DNA from: Paraburkholderia tuberum STM678
Lineage (GTDB): Bacteria > Pseudomonadota > Gammaproteobacteria > Burkholderiales > Burkholderiaceae
Length of the DNA: 64,000 bases
NCBI RefSeq assembly: GCF_902833905.1
Contig: NZ_CADFGP010000004.1
Coordinates: 124,001-188,000 of the forward strand
Reading direction: 5' to 3'
Shown piece after piece: positions 26,093 to 34,167 of this stretch. How positions within the stretch are numbered: position 1 is the stretch's first letter; each line of letters starts with the position of its first letter. The translations under genes and the position numbers were made by a program. The notes under the pieces were generated by a model. That model saw nothing but the letters and a program-made list of their open reading frames with translations, was not told where the DNA came from and did no database searches.

Positions 26093-28191
26093 ACGCTCGC
26101 GCCGGTTTCCTCGCCCGACGCTCGGATGCGCTGAGCAGCACCAACCTGCGCGCCCTCGCCGGGCCGGTGCTGATCTGCATGATCCTCGGCATGATGATTC
26201 TGCCGTTGCCGCCGTTCCTGCTGGATCTGCTGTTCACGTTCAACATCGCGCTGTCGGTGATGGTGCTGCTCGTCAGCATGTACACGATGAAGCCGCTCGA
26301 CTTCGCCGCGTTCCCGAGCGTGCTGCTGTTCTCGACGCTGCTGCGGCTGTCGCTGAACGTCGCCTCGACGCGGGTCGTGCTGCTCGAAGGCCATACCGGT
26401 CCCGATGCGGCCGGTCAGGTGATCGAGTCGTTCGGCCACTTCCTCGTGGGCGGCAACTTCGCGGTTGGTATCGTCGTGTTCGTGATCCTGATGGTGATCA
26501 ACTTCATGGTGATCACGAAGGGCGCGGGGCGGATCGCCGAAGTGTCCGCGCGCTTCACGCTCGACGCGATGCCCGGCAAGCAGATGGCGATCGACGCCGA
26601 TCTGAACGCCGGCCTCATCAACGAAGAGCAGGCTCGCACGCGGCGCAAGGAGATCTCTCAGGAAGCCGAGTTCTACGGCTCGATGGACGGTGCGAGCAAG
26701 TTCGTGCGAGGCGATGCGGTCGCCGGCCTCCTGATCATGGTGATCAACATCATCGGCGGGCTGATCGTCGGGATGGTCCAGCACGACATGAGTTTTGCCG
26801 CGGCGGGCAAGAACTACACGCTGCTGACGATCGGCGACGGCCTCGTCGCGCAGATTCCGTCGCTGGTGATTTCGACGGCGGCCGGCGTGATTGTCTCGCG
26901 CGTCGCGACCAACGAGGACATCGGCACGCAGCTGACCGGCCAGCTGTTCACGAACCCGCGCGTGCTGATGATCACCGGCTGCATTCTCGTGCTGATGGGC
27001 CTGATCCCGGGCATGCCGCACTTCGCGTTCCTGATTCTCGGCGGCGGCCTGATCCAGCTCGGCCGCACGATGAAGAAGCGCACCGAGGAGCGCAAGAACG
27101 CACCGGCGCTCGTCGACGTCGCGCCGGCCGCGCTGGCGCCGATCGAAAACGCCGAGGCGAGCTGGGACGACGTGACGATGATCGACACGCTCGGCCTCGA
27201 AGTCGGCTACCGGCTGATTCCGCTCGTCGACAAGAACTCGGACGGCGAGCTGCTCAAGCGGATCAAGAGCATCCGCAAGAAGTTCGCGCAGGAAATCGGC
27301 TTCTTGCCGCCGGTCATTCATATCCGCGACAACCTCGAATTGCGGCCGAACGGCTATCGGATCGCGTTGAAGGGCGTCGAGGTCGGCTCGGGCGAGGCGT
27401 ATCCGGGCCAGTGGCTCGCGATCAACCCGGGCCAGGTATCGGCCGCGCTGCCGGGCACGCCGACCCAGGACCCGGCGTTCGGCCTGCCCGCCATCTGGAT
27501 CGACACGAATCTGCGCGAACAGGCGCAGGTATACGGCTACACGGTCGTCGATTCGAGCACGGTGGTCGCGACGCACCTGAATCACCTCGTCGTCACGCAC
27601 GCGTCGGAGCTGCTCGGCCGCCGCGAGGTGCAGTCGCTGGTCGAGCGGATGCAGAAGGACACGGCGTCGCTCGTCGACGATCTGGTGCCGAAGATGCTGC
27701 CGCTCACCACGCTGCAAAAGGTGCTGCAGAACCTGCTCGAAGAAGGCGTGCCGATTCGCGACATGCGCACGATCCTCGAAGCGCTCGCCGAACACGCGAC
27801 CAAGCTCACCGACCCGCACGACCTCACCGCCGCGGTGCGGCTCGCGCTGGGCCGCGCGATCACGCAGCAGTGGTTCCCCGGGACCGCCGACATGCAGGTG
27901 ATGGGCCTAGACGCGAACCTCGAACGGGTGCTGTCGCAGGCGCTATCGACCGGACCGAACCCGGGCCTCGAACCGGGTCTCGCGAACACGCTGCTCACCG
28001 AAACGCAGAAAGCGATGACGCGTCAGCAGAACCTTGGCCTCGCTCCGGTGCTGCTGGTGCAGCACGCACTGCGGCCGATGCTCGCGCGCTTCCTGCGCCG
28101 CAGCCTGCCGCAGCTGAAGGTGCTCTCGTATGCGGAAGTGCCCGATACGCGCAACGTCAAGGTGGTCAATCTGATCGGCGCGCACGGCTGA
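26089..28191 (+). CDS. flhA: Flagellar export gate protein FlhA
   Basis: A 700-residue export gate protein with eight predicted membrane helices in residues 20-320 and a large cytoplasmic domain that receives chaperone-substrate complexes. The FHIPEP-family signature is present as EVSARFTLDAMPGKQM near residues 150-165. It uses the proton motive force with FliI. It is translationally coupled to flhB. Confidence 0.98.
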   Translation: MNARAGFLARRSDALSSTNLRALAGPVLICMILGMMILPLPPFLLDLLFTFNIALSVMVLLVSMYTMKPLDFAAFPSVLLFSTLLRLSLNVASTRVVLLEGHTGPDAAGQVIESFGHFLVGGNFAVGIVVFVILMVINFMVITKGAGRIAEVSARFTLDAMPGKQMAIDADLNAGLINEEQARTRRKEISQEAEFYGSMDGASKFVRGDAVAGLLIMVINIIGGLIVGMVQHDMSFAAAGKNYTLLTIGDGLVAQIPSLVISTAAGVIVSRVATNEDIGTQLTGQLFTNPRVLMITGCILVLMGLIPGMPHFAFLILGGGLIQLGRTMKKRTEERKNAPALVDVAPAALAPIENAEASWDDVTMIDTLGLEVGYRLIPLVDKNSDGELLKRIKSIRKKFAQEIGFLPPVIHIRDNLELRPNGYRIALKGVEVGSGEAYPGQWLAINPGQVSAALPGTPTQDPAFGLPAIWIDTNLREQAQVYGYTVVDSSTVVATHLNHLVVTHASELLGRREVQSLVERMQKDTASLVDDLVPKMLPLTTLQKVLQNLLEEGVPIRDMRTILEALAEHATKLTDPHDLTAAVRLALGRAITQQWFPGTADMQVMGLDANLERVLSQALSTGPNPGLEPGLANTLLTETQKAMTRQQNLGLAPVLLVQHALRPMLARFLRRSLPQLKVLSYAEVPDTRNVKVVNLIGAHG

Positions 28192-28225
28192 CGAAGGTCG
28201 CTCGCCCGCGGCTGTCGATACAACG

Positions 28226-28252
28226 AACCGGCGCTCCAATGGGGCGCCGGTT
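28226..28252 (+). terminator. Hairpin after flhA
   Basis: AACCGGCGC / GCGCCGGTT 9-bp stem with inner CC-GG pairing, then TTTGCGTTTG. It lies 34 bases past the flhA stop and may separate flhBA from flhFG-fliA. Confidence 0.6.
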
Positions 28253-28437
28253 TGCGTTTGCACGGCTCCCCCAGGCTCGTCGAACGATGCGTCTGCCGTG
28301 TGTCCATCGCGCGAATTACCCACCTTTAACGGTCTTTATCCATCGATCGTCGCCCGACGCCTTTCGCAATAATTGATCGCAATGGGAAACGGTGTATCGC
28401 CGGTCCGTCAGTCCGTATACCTCATCGGGGGTCCAGC

Positions 28438-30489
28438 TTGAACATTCGTAAATTTGTCGGTGCTACCAGTCGCGATGCGTTGCGTCTCGTTCGCGAAGCA
28501 CTTGGCCCCGATGCGGTCGTGCTGTCGAATCGCACGATGGACGACGGCAGCGTCGAAATCGTCGCGCTCGCCGATAGCGACCTCGCCGCGATCACGCCGA
28601 AAGCGCGCGAAGGCGCGCAGGCCGCGGCGCTCGGCACGGGCTCAGGTGCGGCATCGAGGCAGGCCCCGCGCGGCTTGTTCGCGGCGCCGACGAATCCGTA
28701 CGCGAGCGCAATGCCGGACGTGTTTTCGTCGGTGTTCGGCGCGAGCCCGGAAGCGGGTGGTGAAGCGACGCCGGCGATCGAGCCGGCGAATGCGGCTGCG
28801 GATTTCATGGCCGGCTCGGTGAACAGGACGGCGCTCAATTCGACGCTCAATTCGGCGCTCAGCCAGGCGCTCAGCATGTCCGCGAATCAAGCAGCGTCCG
28901 CCGCCGCGTTGCCCGGCAATTCGCCAATCGGCCCGGCGATGCCGGGCGCGAGCGGCGCGTCCGCGGCCATCGCGACAGGCCCCGCGCCCGCCGTGAGCCA
29001 GTCGGCGTCCAGCGCGGCCACATCGTTCAACGCACCGGCCACGCCCGCCGCTGCCGCCGCGCCTTCCGGCGCGAGCGCCCGCGCCGCGGCCGCGCGCCTG
29101 TCGAAAGACATCCGCGCGGATGTGCTGAAAGCTGCCGGCGTGCCGGTACCGCCGGCTATCGCATCGAACGAAGCCGCCGCGCCGCGCACGATGGCCGAGT
29201 CGAATCCGTGGCTCATCGATCACGCGCGCCGCCTCGCGGCCGAGCAGCAGCAACAGAGCGGCCAATACAGCGCGCGTCCCGCCGCGATGACGCCCGCCGT
29301 CGCGACCGCCAAAGGCCTCGGCAGCGCAGTCGACGCGCGGCCGGCCGCCGTGCCGCCGGTGATCGACACGCCCGACTGGGCGCGCGAAGCCGCCGAGGTC
29401 GCTGCGCGCCGCGCCGCTCAGAAGATCGCGCCCGTGCCGTCCGCTACTGACGAAAGCCGCACGCCGTCCGCCGTCGCCGAAGCGATCAAGGGGCGCATGG
29501 AGCAGGTCGTCAAGGACACCGTGATGAACGAGCTGTCGTCGATGCGCGACATGATGGAAGAGCACTTCGCGGGTCTGCTGTGGGGCGATCGACAGCGCCG
29601 CAGTCCCGCACGCGCCGCGCTCACCAAGCATCTGTTCGCCGCCGGCTTTTCCGCGCAGCTCGTGCAGATGCTGGTCGACAACCTGCCCGAAGAGGTCGAC
29701 ACGATGGACGGCGGCATGGACTGGGTGCGCTCGGTGCTCGAGTCGAACCTGCCGGTGATGGAGGACGAAGACGCGCTGATGGAGCGCGGCGGCGTATTCG
29801 CGCTGATGGGGCCGACCGGCGTCGGCAAGACGACGACCACCGCGAAGCTCGCAGCGCGCTGCGTGATGCGCTTCGGCGCGAGCAAGGTGGCGCTGCTGAC
29901 GACCGACAGCTACCGCATCGGCGGTCATGAACAGTTGCGCATCTTCGGCAAGATTCTCGGCGTTTCGGTGCATGCGGTGAAGGACAGCGCCGATCTGCAG
30001 TTGGCGCTCTCGGAGTTGCGCAACAAGCACATCGTGCTGATCGATACGATCGGTATGAGCCAGCGCGACCGGCTCGTGTCCGACCAGATCGCGATGCTAA
30101 GCCGCGCCGGCCAGCCGGTGCAGCGTCTGTTGCTGCTCAACGCAACGAGCCACGGCGACACGTTGAACGAAGTCGTGCAGGCGTATCAGCGCGCGCCGGA
30201 CCAGCAGCCGCTCGCCGGCTGCATTCTGACCAAGCTCGACGAAGCGACCAACCTCGGCGGCGTGCTCGATACGGTGATCCGCTACAAGCTGCCGGTGCAT
30301 TACGTATCGACCGGACAGAAGGTGCCAGAGAACCTTTACGTCGCGACGAAGAAATTCCTGATCAAGAGCACCTTCTGCATTCCGCGCGACAGCTCGCCGT
30401 TCGTGCCGCACGACGACGACATCCCCGCTTTGCTGTCCTCGCTGTCCGCGCGTTCGACGGCCGAGCTGCACGAGGTTCGCTTTGGATAA
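28438..30489 (+). CDS. flhF: Flagellar biosynthesis GTPase FlhF
   Basis: A 683-residue SRP-type GTPase that sets the site and number of flagella. Residues 1-60 form the B domain (MNIRKFVGATSRDALRLVREALGPDAVVLSNR). A very long Ala/Pro/Ser-rich linker of roughly 280 residues follows, then the NG domain with the P-loop GPTGVGKTTTTAKLAAR near residue 460, DTIGMSQRD and TKLDEATNLGG. The length far exceeds the usual 400-500 because of the linker. Start is TTG at 28438, with a GGGGG site. flhG overlaps its 3' end by 8 bases. Confidence 0.96.
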   Translation: MNIRKFVGATSRDALRLVREALGPDAVVLSNRTMDDGSVEIVALADSDLAAITPKAREGAQAAALGTGSGAASRQAPRGLFAAPTNPYASAMPDVFSSVFGASPEAGGEATPAIEPANAAADFMAGSVNRTALNSTLNSALSQALSMSANQAASAAALPGNSPIGPAMPGASGASAAIATGPAPAVSQSASSAATSFNAPATPAAAAAPSGASARAAAARLSKDIRADVLKAAGVPVPPAIASNEAAAPRTMAESNPWLIDHARRLAAEQQQQSGQYSARPAAMTPAVATAKGLGSAVDARPAAVPPVIDTPDWAREAAEVAARRAAQKIAPVPSATDESRTPSAVAEAIKGRMEQVVKDTVMNELSSMRDMMEEHFAGLLWGDRQRRSPARAALTKHLFAAGFSAQLVQMLVDNLPEEVDTMDGGMDWVRSVLESNLPVMEDEDALMERGGVFALMGPTGVGKTTTTAKLAARCVMRFGASKVALLTTDSYRIGGHEQLRIFGKILGVSVHAVKDSADLQLALSELRNKHIVLIDTIGMSQRDRLVSDQIAMLSRAGQPVQRLLLLNATSHGDTLNEVVQAYQRAPDQQPLAGCILTKLDEATNLGGVLDTVIRYKLPVHYVSTGQKVPENLYVATKKFLIKSTFCIPRDSSPFVPHDDDIPALLSSLSARSTAELHEVRFG

Positions 30490-31351
30490 GTTCGTTTCAG
30501 ATCAAGCCGAAGGGTTGCGGCGGCTGCTCGGGCGCGGCGGCGCGCGCGTGATCGCGTTGGCGGGTGCGTCGTCGGGCGTCGGTAATACGACCGTGGCGGT
30601 CAACCTCGCCGCGGCGCTCGCACAGCAGGGCAAGGACGTGCTGGTGATCGACGAATGCGTCGGTGAGAAATCGGTGAGCGCGATGCTTGGCGGCTTGCGC
30701 GGCGCGGGTAACTTCGCGGCGGTGATGCGCGGCGAGAGCCCGGTCGATTTCGCCGCCGCGCGTCACGCGCTCGGTTTTTCGGTGCTGTCCGCCTCGCGCA
30801 ACAACCGCGAGGGGCATACGGAGGCCGAACTCGGTGTGCTGCTCGGCGGCTCGGCCGATATCGTGCTGATCGACGCGCAGCTCGACGACGAAGGGCATCT
30901 GTCGCCGCTCGCCAGGCAGGCGCATGACGTGATGGTCGTCGCGCGCATGTCGGGCGAGGCGATCACCGAGGCCTATGCGTGCATCAAGCGTTTGCATTAC
31001 GCGCACGCGATCGCGCAGTTGCGCGTGCTCGCGAATCACGTGCAAAGCGCCAACGACGCGCAGGCCGCGTTCGCGAATCTCGCCGGCGTGGCCGGCCGTT
31101 ACCTGAGCGTCGCGTTGGAAAACGCCGGCTGCATTGCGGCCGACGTGCGCATCGCACGGGCACTCGAGCTGTCGCGCTGCGTGGTCGACGCGTTTCCGTC
31201 GACACCGGCCGCGCGCGACTTCCGCCATCTCGCCGCCGAATTGCAGTACTGGCCGATGCGGCCAGCGATGTCGTCGCAAACGCCCTGGCGGGCGCCTGCG
31301 ACAGTTACAGCGGCGCACCACGCCGACCAACCGTCCGCGCATCACGCTTGA
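30482..31351 (+). CDS. flhG: FlhG/FleN-type flagellar number regulator with degenerate P-loop
   Basis: A 289-residue MinD-like protein that partners FlhF. The N-terminal DQAEGLR (residues 7-13) is the DQAxxLR helix known to stimulate the FlhF GTPase. The P-loop reads ASSGVGNTT: the deviant Walker A signature lysine is Ser30 and the invariant GK lysine is Asn35, so ATP binding or hydrolysis should be impaired. The fold otherwise continues normally (VAVNLAAALAQQGKDVLVID). Start is TTG at 30482, inside flhF. The C-terminal 40 residues are Ala/Pro/His-rich. Confidence 0.92.
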   Translation: MDKFVSDQAEGLRRLLGRGGARVIALAGASSGVGNTTVAVNLAAALAQQGKDVLVIDECVGEKSVSAMLGGLRGAGNFAAVMRGESPVDFAAARHALGFSVLSASRNNREGHTEAELGVLLGGSADIVLIDAQLDDEGHLSPLARQAHDVMVVARMSGEAITEAYACIKRLHYAHAIAQLRVLANHVQSANDAQAAFANLAGVAGRYLSVALENAGCIAADVRIARALELSRCVVDAFPSTPAARDFRHLAAELQYWPMRPAMSSQTPWRAPATVTAAHHADQPSAHHA

Positions 31352-31381
31352 AAGGCGTGCACGAAGGACAAGGGGAGCACG

Positions 31382-32116
31382 ATGTACAACGCTCAGGGAA
31401 AGATTTCTCAGGCCGAAGTTTTGACGAAGTACGCACCGCTCGTGCGTCGACTCGGCTTGCAGCTTGTCGCGAAAATGCCGGCGAGCGTCGATCTCGACGA
31501 CCTGATCCAGGCCGGCATGATCGGTTTGCTGGATGCCGCCGGCCGCTACAAGGAAGACCAGGGCGCGCAGTTCGAGACCTATGCCAGCCAGCGGATTCGC
31601 GGCGCGATGCTCGACGAGCTGCGCAGCAACGACTGGCTGCCGCGCAGCCTGCGCCGCACGTCGCGCGAAGTGGAATCCGCGGTGCACAAGGTGGAGCAGA
31701 ACCTCGGCCGCTCGGCGAGCGAGGCGGAGGTCGCCGAGCACCTGCAAATGCCGCTCGACGAATATCAGTCGATGCTGCAGGACCTGCATGGCAGCCAGCT
31801 GATCTACTACGAAGACTTCGACCGCTCCGCCGACGACGAACCTTTTCTGGACCGCTACTGCGTCGATCATTCCGATCCGCTCTCGGCGCTGCTCGACGAC
31901 AGCCTGCGCTCGGCGCTCATCGAAGCGATCGACCGCTTGCCGGAGCGCGAGAAGTTGCTGATGTCGCTGTACTACGAGCGCGGCATGAATCTGCGCGAGA
32001 TCGGCGCAGTGATGGAAGTCAGCGAATCGCGCGTGTGCCAGTTGCATAGCCAGGCCGTGGCACGCCTGCGCGCCCGACTGCGCGAAATGGCCTGGGCGAA
32101 CGCCGAAGCGAACTGA
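31382..32116 (+). CDS. fliA: Flagellar sigma factor FliA (sigma-28)
   Basis: A 244-residue sigma factor for late flagellar and chemotaxis genes. Region 2 includes DLDDLIQAGMIGLLDAAGRY and FETYASQRIRGAMLDELR. Region 4 is the C-terminal helix-turn-helix NLREIGAVMEVSESRVCQLHSQAV. The ATG at 31382 has GGGGAG 5 bases upstream. It follows flhG by 30 bases and is probably co-transcribed with flhFG. FlgM, encoded about 1.5 kb downstream, is its anti-sigma factor. Confidence 0.98.
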   Translation: MYNAQGKISQAEVLTKYAPLVRRLGLQLVAKMPASVDLDDLIQAGMIGLLDAAGRYKEDQGAQFETYASQRIRGAMLDELRSNDWLPRSLRRTSREVESAVHKVEQNLGRSASEAEVAEHLQMPLDEYQSMLQDLHGSQLIYYEDFDRSADDEPFLDRYCVDHSDPLSALLDDSLRSALIEAIDRLPEREKLLMSLYYERGMNLREIGAVMEVSESRVCQLHSQAVARLRARLREMAWANAEAN

Positions 32117-32124
32117 CGCCACCG

Positions 32125-32144
32125 CGGCGCCGCACGCCGTTTTT
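32125..32144 (+). terminator. Intrinsic terminator of fliA
   Basis: CGGCG-CCGCA-CGCCG stem-loop followed by TTTTT, 8 bases past the fliA stop. A second GC hairpin without T-run (CGCCGC / GCGGCG, 32149-32168) follows. Confidence 0.65.
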
Positions 32145-32209
32145 CAAACGCCGCCTTCGGATGCGGCGGTGCGCCGATGCCGATGCGCGCCTGTGCCGCC
32201 TGCCGTTGC

Positions 32210-32620
32210 TCAGGCGTTCGCCATCTCATGCTCGGCGGCGAGCGCGAGAAACGCCGAGCGCGACATACCGCGCGCCTGCGCATACGCGTCGATCTCCTGC
32301 ACCAGCACCTCGGGCAGCGAGATGTTGATGCGAACCGCCTTCTTCAACGCCGGAATATTGCGCGTCGTCACGAAACCCCATGTGAACCCCGCGAACTCGG
32401 GATTGCGCCGATGCTCGCCTAGCGTGAGAGGCTCGGGCAGCGGCAGTCCTTCGTCGAGCAAGGTTTCGAGATGCGATTCGATTGCCTCTTTCGCGTTCAC
32501 ATACGCTTGTTCGAGCGTGTCGCCCGCGGAGTAGCAGCCTGGAATATCGGGCACCACGACGCCGAACGCGTGCGTGTTGTCTCCGGGTTCGATGGCGATC
32601 GGAAAGATCAGATGCTTCAT
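32210..32620 (-). CDS. hicB: HicB family antitoxin
   Basis: A 136-residue antitoxin of a type II HicAB module. The N-terminal half is the degenerate RNase H-like HicB fold (FGVVVPDIPGCYSAGDTLEQAYVNAKEAI). The C-terminus is a ribbon-helix-helix DNA-binding segment (RINISLPEVLVQEIDAYAQARGMSRSAF). It neutralises HicA and represses its own operon. The true start is 32620, overlapping the hicA stop by four bases (ATGA); upstream in-frame codons lie within hicA. Confidence 0.95.
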   Translation of the reverse strand: MKHLIFPIAIEPGDNTHAFGVVVPDIPGCYSAGDTLEQAYVNAKEAIESHLETLLDEGLPLPEPLTLGEHRRNPEFAGFTWGFVTTRNIPALKKAVRINISLPEVLVQEIDAYAQARGMSRSAFLALAAEHEMANA

Positions 32621-32799
32621 TTGAGCCCCGCCTGTTTCAGAATGCTGTTCAGGGTGCCGGCCGGCAAATCTTTTTTCGGATGCGGGACGGTCACGAGCCC
32701 CCGTTTTCCCGCGTGCCTGAAATGATGGTGACTGCCCGCTATGCGGACGAGCTGCCAGCCATTCGCTTGAATCAATTTGACGACCTCGGCACTGTTCAT
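32617..32799 (-). CDS. hicA: HicA family mRNA interferase toxin
   Basis: A 60-residue toxin with a double-stranded RNA-binding fold. The catalytic His lies in GSHHHFRHAG, and the C-terminal LPAGTLNSILKQAGL is typical of HicA. Family members cleave mRNA without ribosomes. It is the first gene of the operon, as in most HicAB modules. A GGAGGG site lies 8 bases before the ATG. The module is convergent with fliA and separates it from flgNMA. Confidence 0.94.
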   Translation of the reverse strand: MNSAEVVKLIQANGWQLVRIAGSHHHFRHAGKRGLVTVPHPKKDLPAGTLNSILKQAGLK

Positions 32800-32813
32800 A
32801 CATCATACCCTCC

Positions 32814-32833
32814 ATTATACACACGCCTACACA
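32814..32833 (-). promoter_or_regulatory. hicAB promoter and operator candidate
   Basis: On the minus strand a perfect TATAAT (32814-32819) lies 15 bases before hicA, so the leader is very short. Two direct repeats of TGTGTA (32818-32823 and 32828-32833), spaced one helical turn, overlap it. This is a likely site for autorepression by the HicB ribbon-helix-helix. No consensus -35 is seen. Confidence 0.5.
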
Positions 32834-33014
32834 AACTAACGGGCAAACAAGCTTCCGCCCGTCGAATTGCGGCCGCGTCGAAGCCGCGGCGTTGGCGAAA
32901 GCTCGAACGAAGTCACCATTTCAACGTGACGAGGTGGACTAGCGCCAGCTAGCCGAACGGCTAACGCAGCGCGGAACGGACAGGGAAGTGGGTGGACAAG
33001 CGGCGGCGGAAAAC

Positions 33015-33043
33015 GAAAAAGCCCGTCGATGACGGGCTTTTTC
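33015..33043. terminator. Bidirectional terminator of the flgA-flgM-flgN operon
   Basis: GAAAAAGCCCGTC-GAT-GACGGGCTTTTTC is a perfect 13-bp inverted repeat with T runs on both strands. It lies 47 bases past the flgN stop codon and upstream of hicAB. Confidence 0.9.
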
Positions 33044-33089
33044 ATTCATTTCGTAGATTGCTCGATTGCAGGCCGGGCAGGCGGGCCGA

Positions 33090-33536
33090 TCAAAGTCCCG
33101 AATAAGCCGGAACTCGCCCATCCGGCCCGTACAGATTCGTCTTGCGCGGCACGTTGACTTGCAGCGCCTTTAGCGCGCGCTCGTTGTAGTCCATCCGCAC
33201 GCGGATCAGCTCGCCGTTGTTGGTGTTGACGCGCCGCGCGCGATCCGCGGCTTTCTGCAGCAGCTTCCATTGCGTCGCGACGCGCGCGTCGGTGCTGGCC
33301 GCGAGCTCCATGCCGGACCAGCCGGTCGGAAAGCCGAGTTCGGCCAGATGCGAGTCGCGCGCGGCTTCGAGCCTCGCGAGCACGCCGATCAGCTCGGTTT
33401 TTTTCTCGACGATCGCCGGCAACTGCTCCAGCGGCGAGATCGCCGTCAGCGCTTTGGTTTCGAGAGTGAGGATCGAGGCGAATGCCTCGACGGTCGAATA
33501 TTCTTCGATCAGGGTAGCAACGAGGGCGTCTTTCAT
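33090..33536 (-). CDS. flgN: Flagellar chaperone FlgN
   Basis: A 148-residue helical cytoplasmic chaperone for the hook-filament junction proteins FlgK and FlgL. The frame is rich in heptad-like Leu/Ala/Glu (LIEEYSTVEAFASILTLETKALTAI) and ends in NLYGPDGRVPAYSGL, a tail typical of betaproteobacterial FlgN. It is the last gene of flgA-flgM-flgN on the minus strand, the usual place for it, 94 bases after flgM. Confidence 0.9.
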   Translation of the reverse strand: MKDALVATLIEEYSTVEAFASILTLETKALTAISPLEQLPAIVEKKTELIGVLARLEAARDSHLAELGFPTGWSGMELAASTDARVATQWKLLQKAADRARRVNTNNGELIRVRMDYNERALKALQVNVPRKTNLYGPDGRVPAYSGL

Positions 33537-33630
33537 ATCAACAACTCGCTACGCACACTGGCTCGCGAACGGCGCGCGAACCGGGTTGGTCGGACGCCGC
33601 CCGGCAGATCACCGCGCGGCGAAATGCCGA

Positions 33631-33990
33631 TCAGTTGCCGGTCGACGAGGTTTTGTTCTGCAACAGGTCGCGCGCCGTCTGCAGCACGCCGTCGGCGATC
33701 TTGCCGGAGTCGATCTGCAGCTTGCCGTCCTTGATCGCCTGTTTGATCGACTCGACGTGCGCGGTGTCGATGTCGGCCGAGCCGGAGGCCGCGAGGCTGC
33801 GCAGATGCTGCGACAGACCCGACAGGCTCACGCTCGTTTCGCCCGACGCGCTGCTCGCGGCCGGCGCGGCCGTGCTCGTCGCGCCCTGGGTGGTGCTGGC
33901 TGCCGGCGTGGCTTCGTCGCTCTGTTGCGAACGGGACAAAGCGTCTTTCAACGACGGCAGATTTGAAGAGGTGGTGGGATCGACTTTCAC
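33631..33990 (-). CDS. flgM: Anti-sigma-28 factor FlgM
   Basis: A 119-residue anti-sigma factor that holds FliA inactive until it is exported through the finished hook. The N-terminal 60 residues are disordered, Ala/Ser/Thr-rich. The C-terminal FliA-binding part is HVESIKQAIKDGKLQIDSGKIADGVL. AGGGAAG lies 8 bases ahead of the ATG at 33990. A sigma-28-like promoter 30-55 bases upstream means FlgM is made in response to its own target. Confidence 0.94.
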   Translation of the reverse strand: MKVDPTTSSNLPSLKDALSRSQQSDEATPAASTTQGATSTAAPAASSASGETSVSLSGLSQHLRSLAASGSADIDTAHVESIKQAIKDGKLQIDSGKIADGVLQTARDLLQNKTSSTGN

Positions 33991-34018
33991 GATTGGCTTC
34001 CCTAACGATTTGATCCTG

Positions 34019-34046
34019 ATAACGGCAACCGCTGATCAAAACTTTA
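34019..34046 (-). promoter_or_regulatory. Sigma-28 (FliA) promoter of flgM
   Basis: On the minus strand TAAAGTTT (34039-34046) is followed, 12 bases later, by GCCGTTAT (34019-34026). This is near the FliA consensus TAAAGTTT-N11-GCCGATAA, with a spacer one base longer. Predicted start lies about 20 bases before flgM. Confidence 0.75.
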
Positions 34047-34167
34047 GCGCAATCGCTCGACACCCGGCTCGCCGCCAGGTGGCCATCTACCCCTTTCAAT
34101 CCCCGTCCGTCTGCCCTGGCCACCGGGGCGCCGACCGTTTCGACGGTGCTCGTGGCCGCCAGCCCGC

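Noticed and set aside
32842..33014. Additional small gene between hicA and the flgN terminator
   Set aside because: Short frames here lack binding sites and protein-like composition; nothing is recognised apart from the terminator hairpin.
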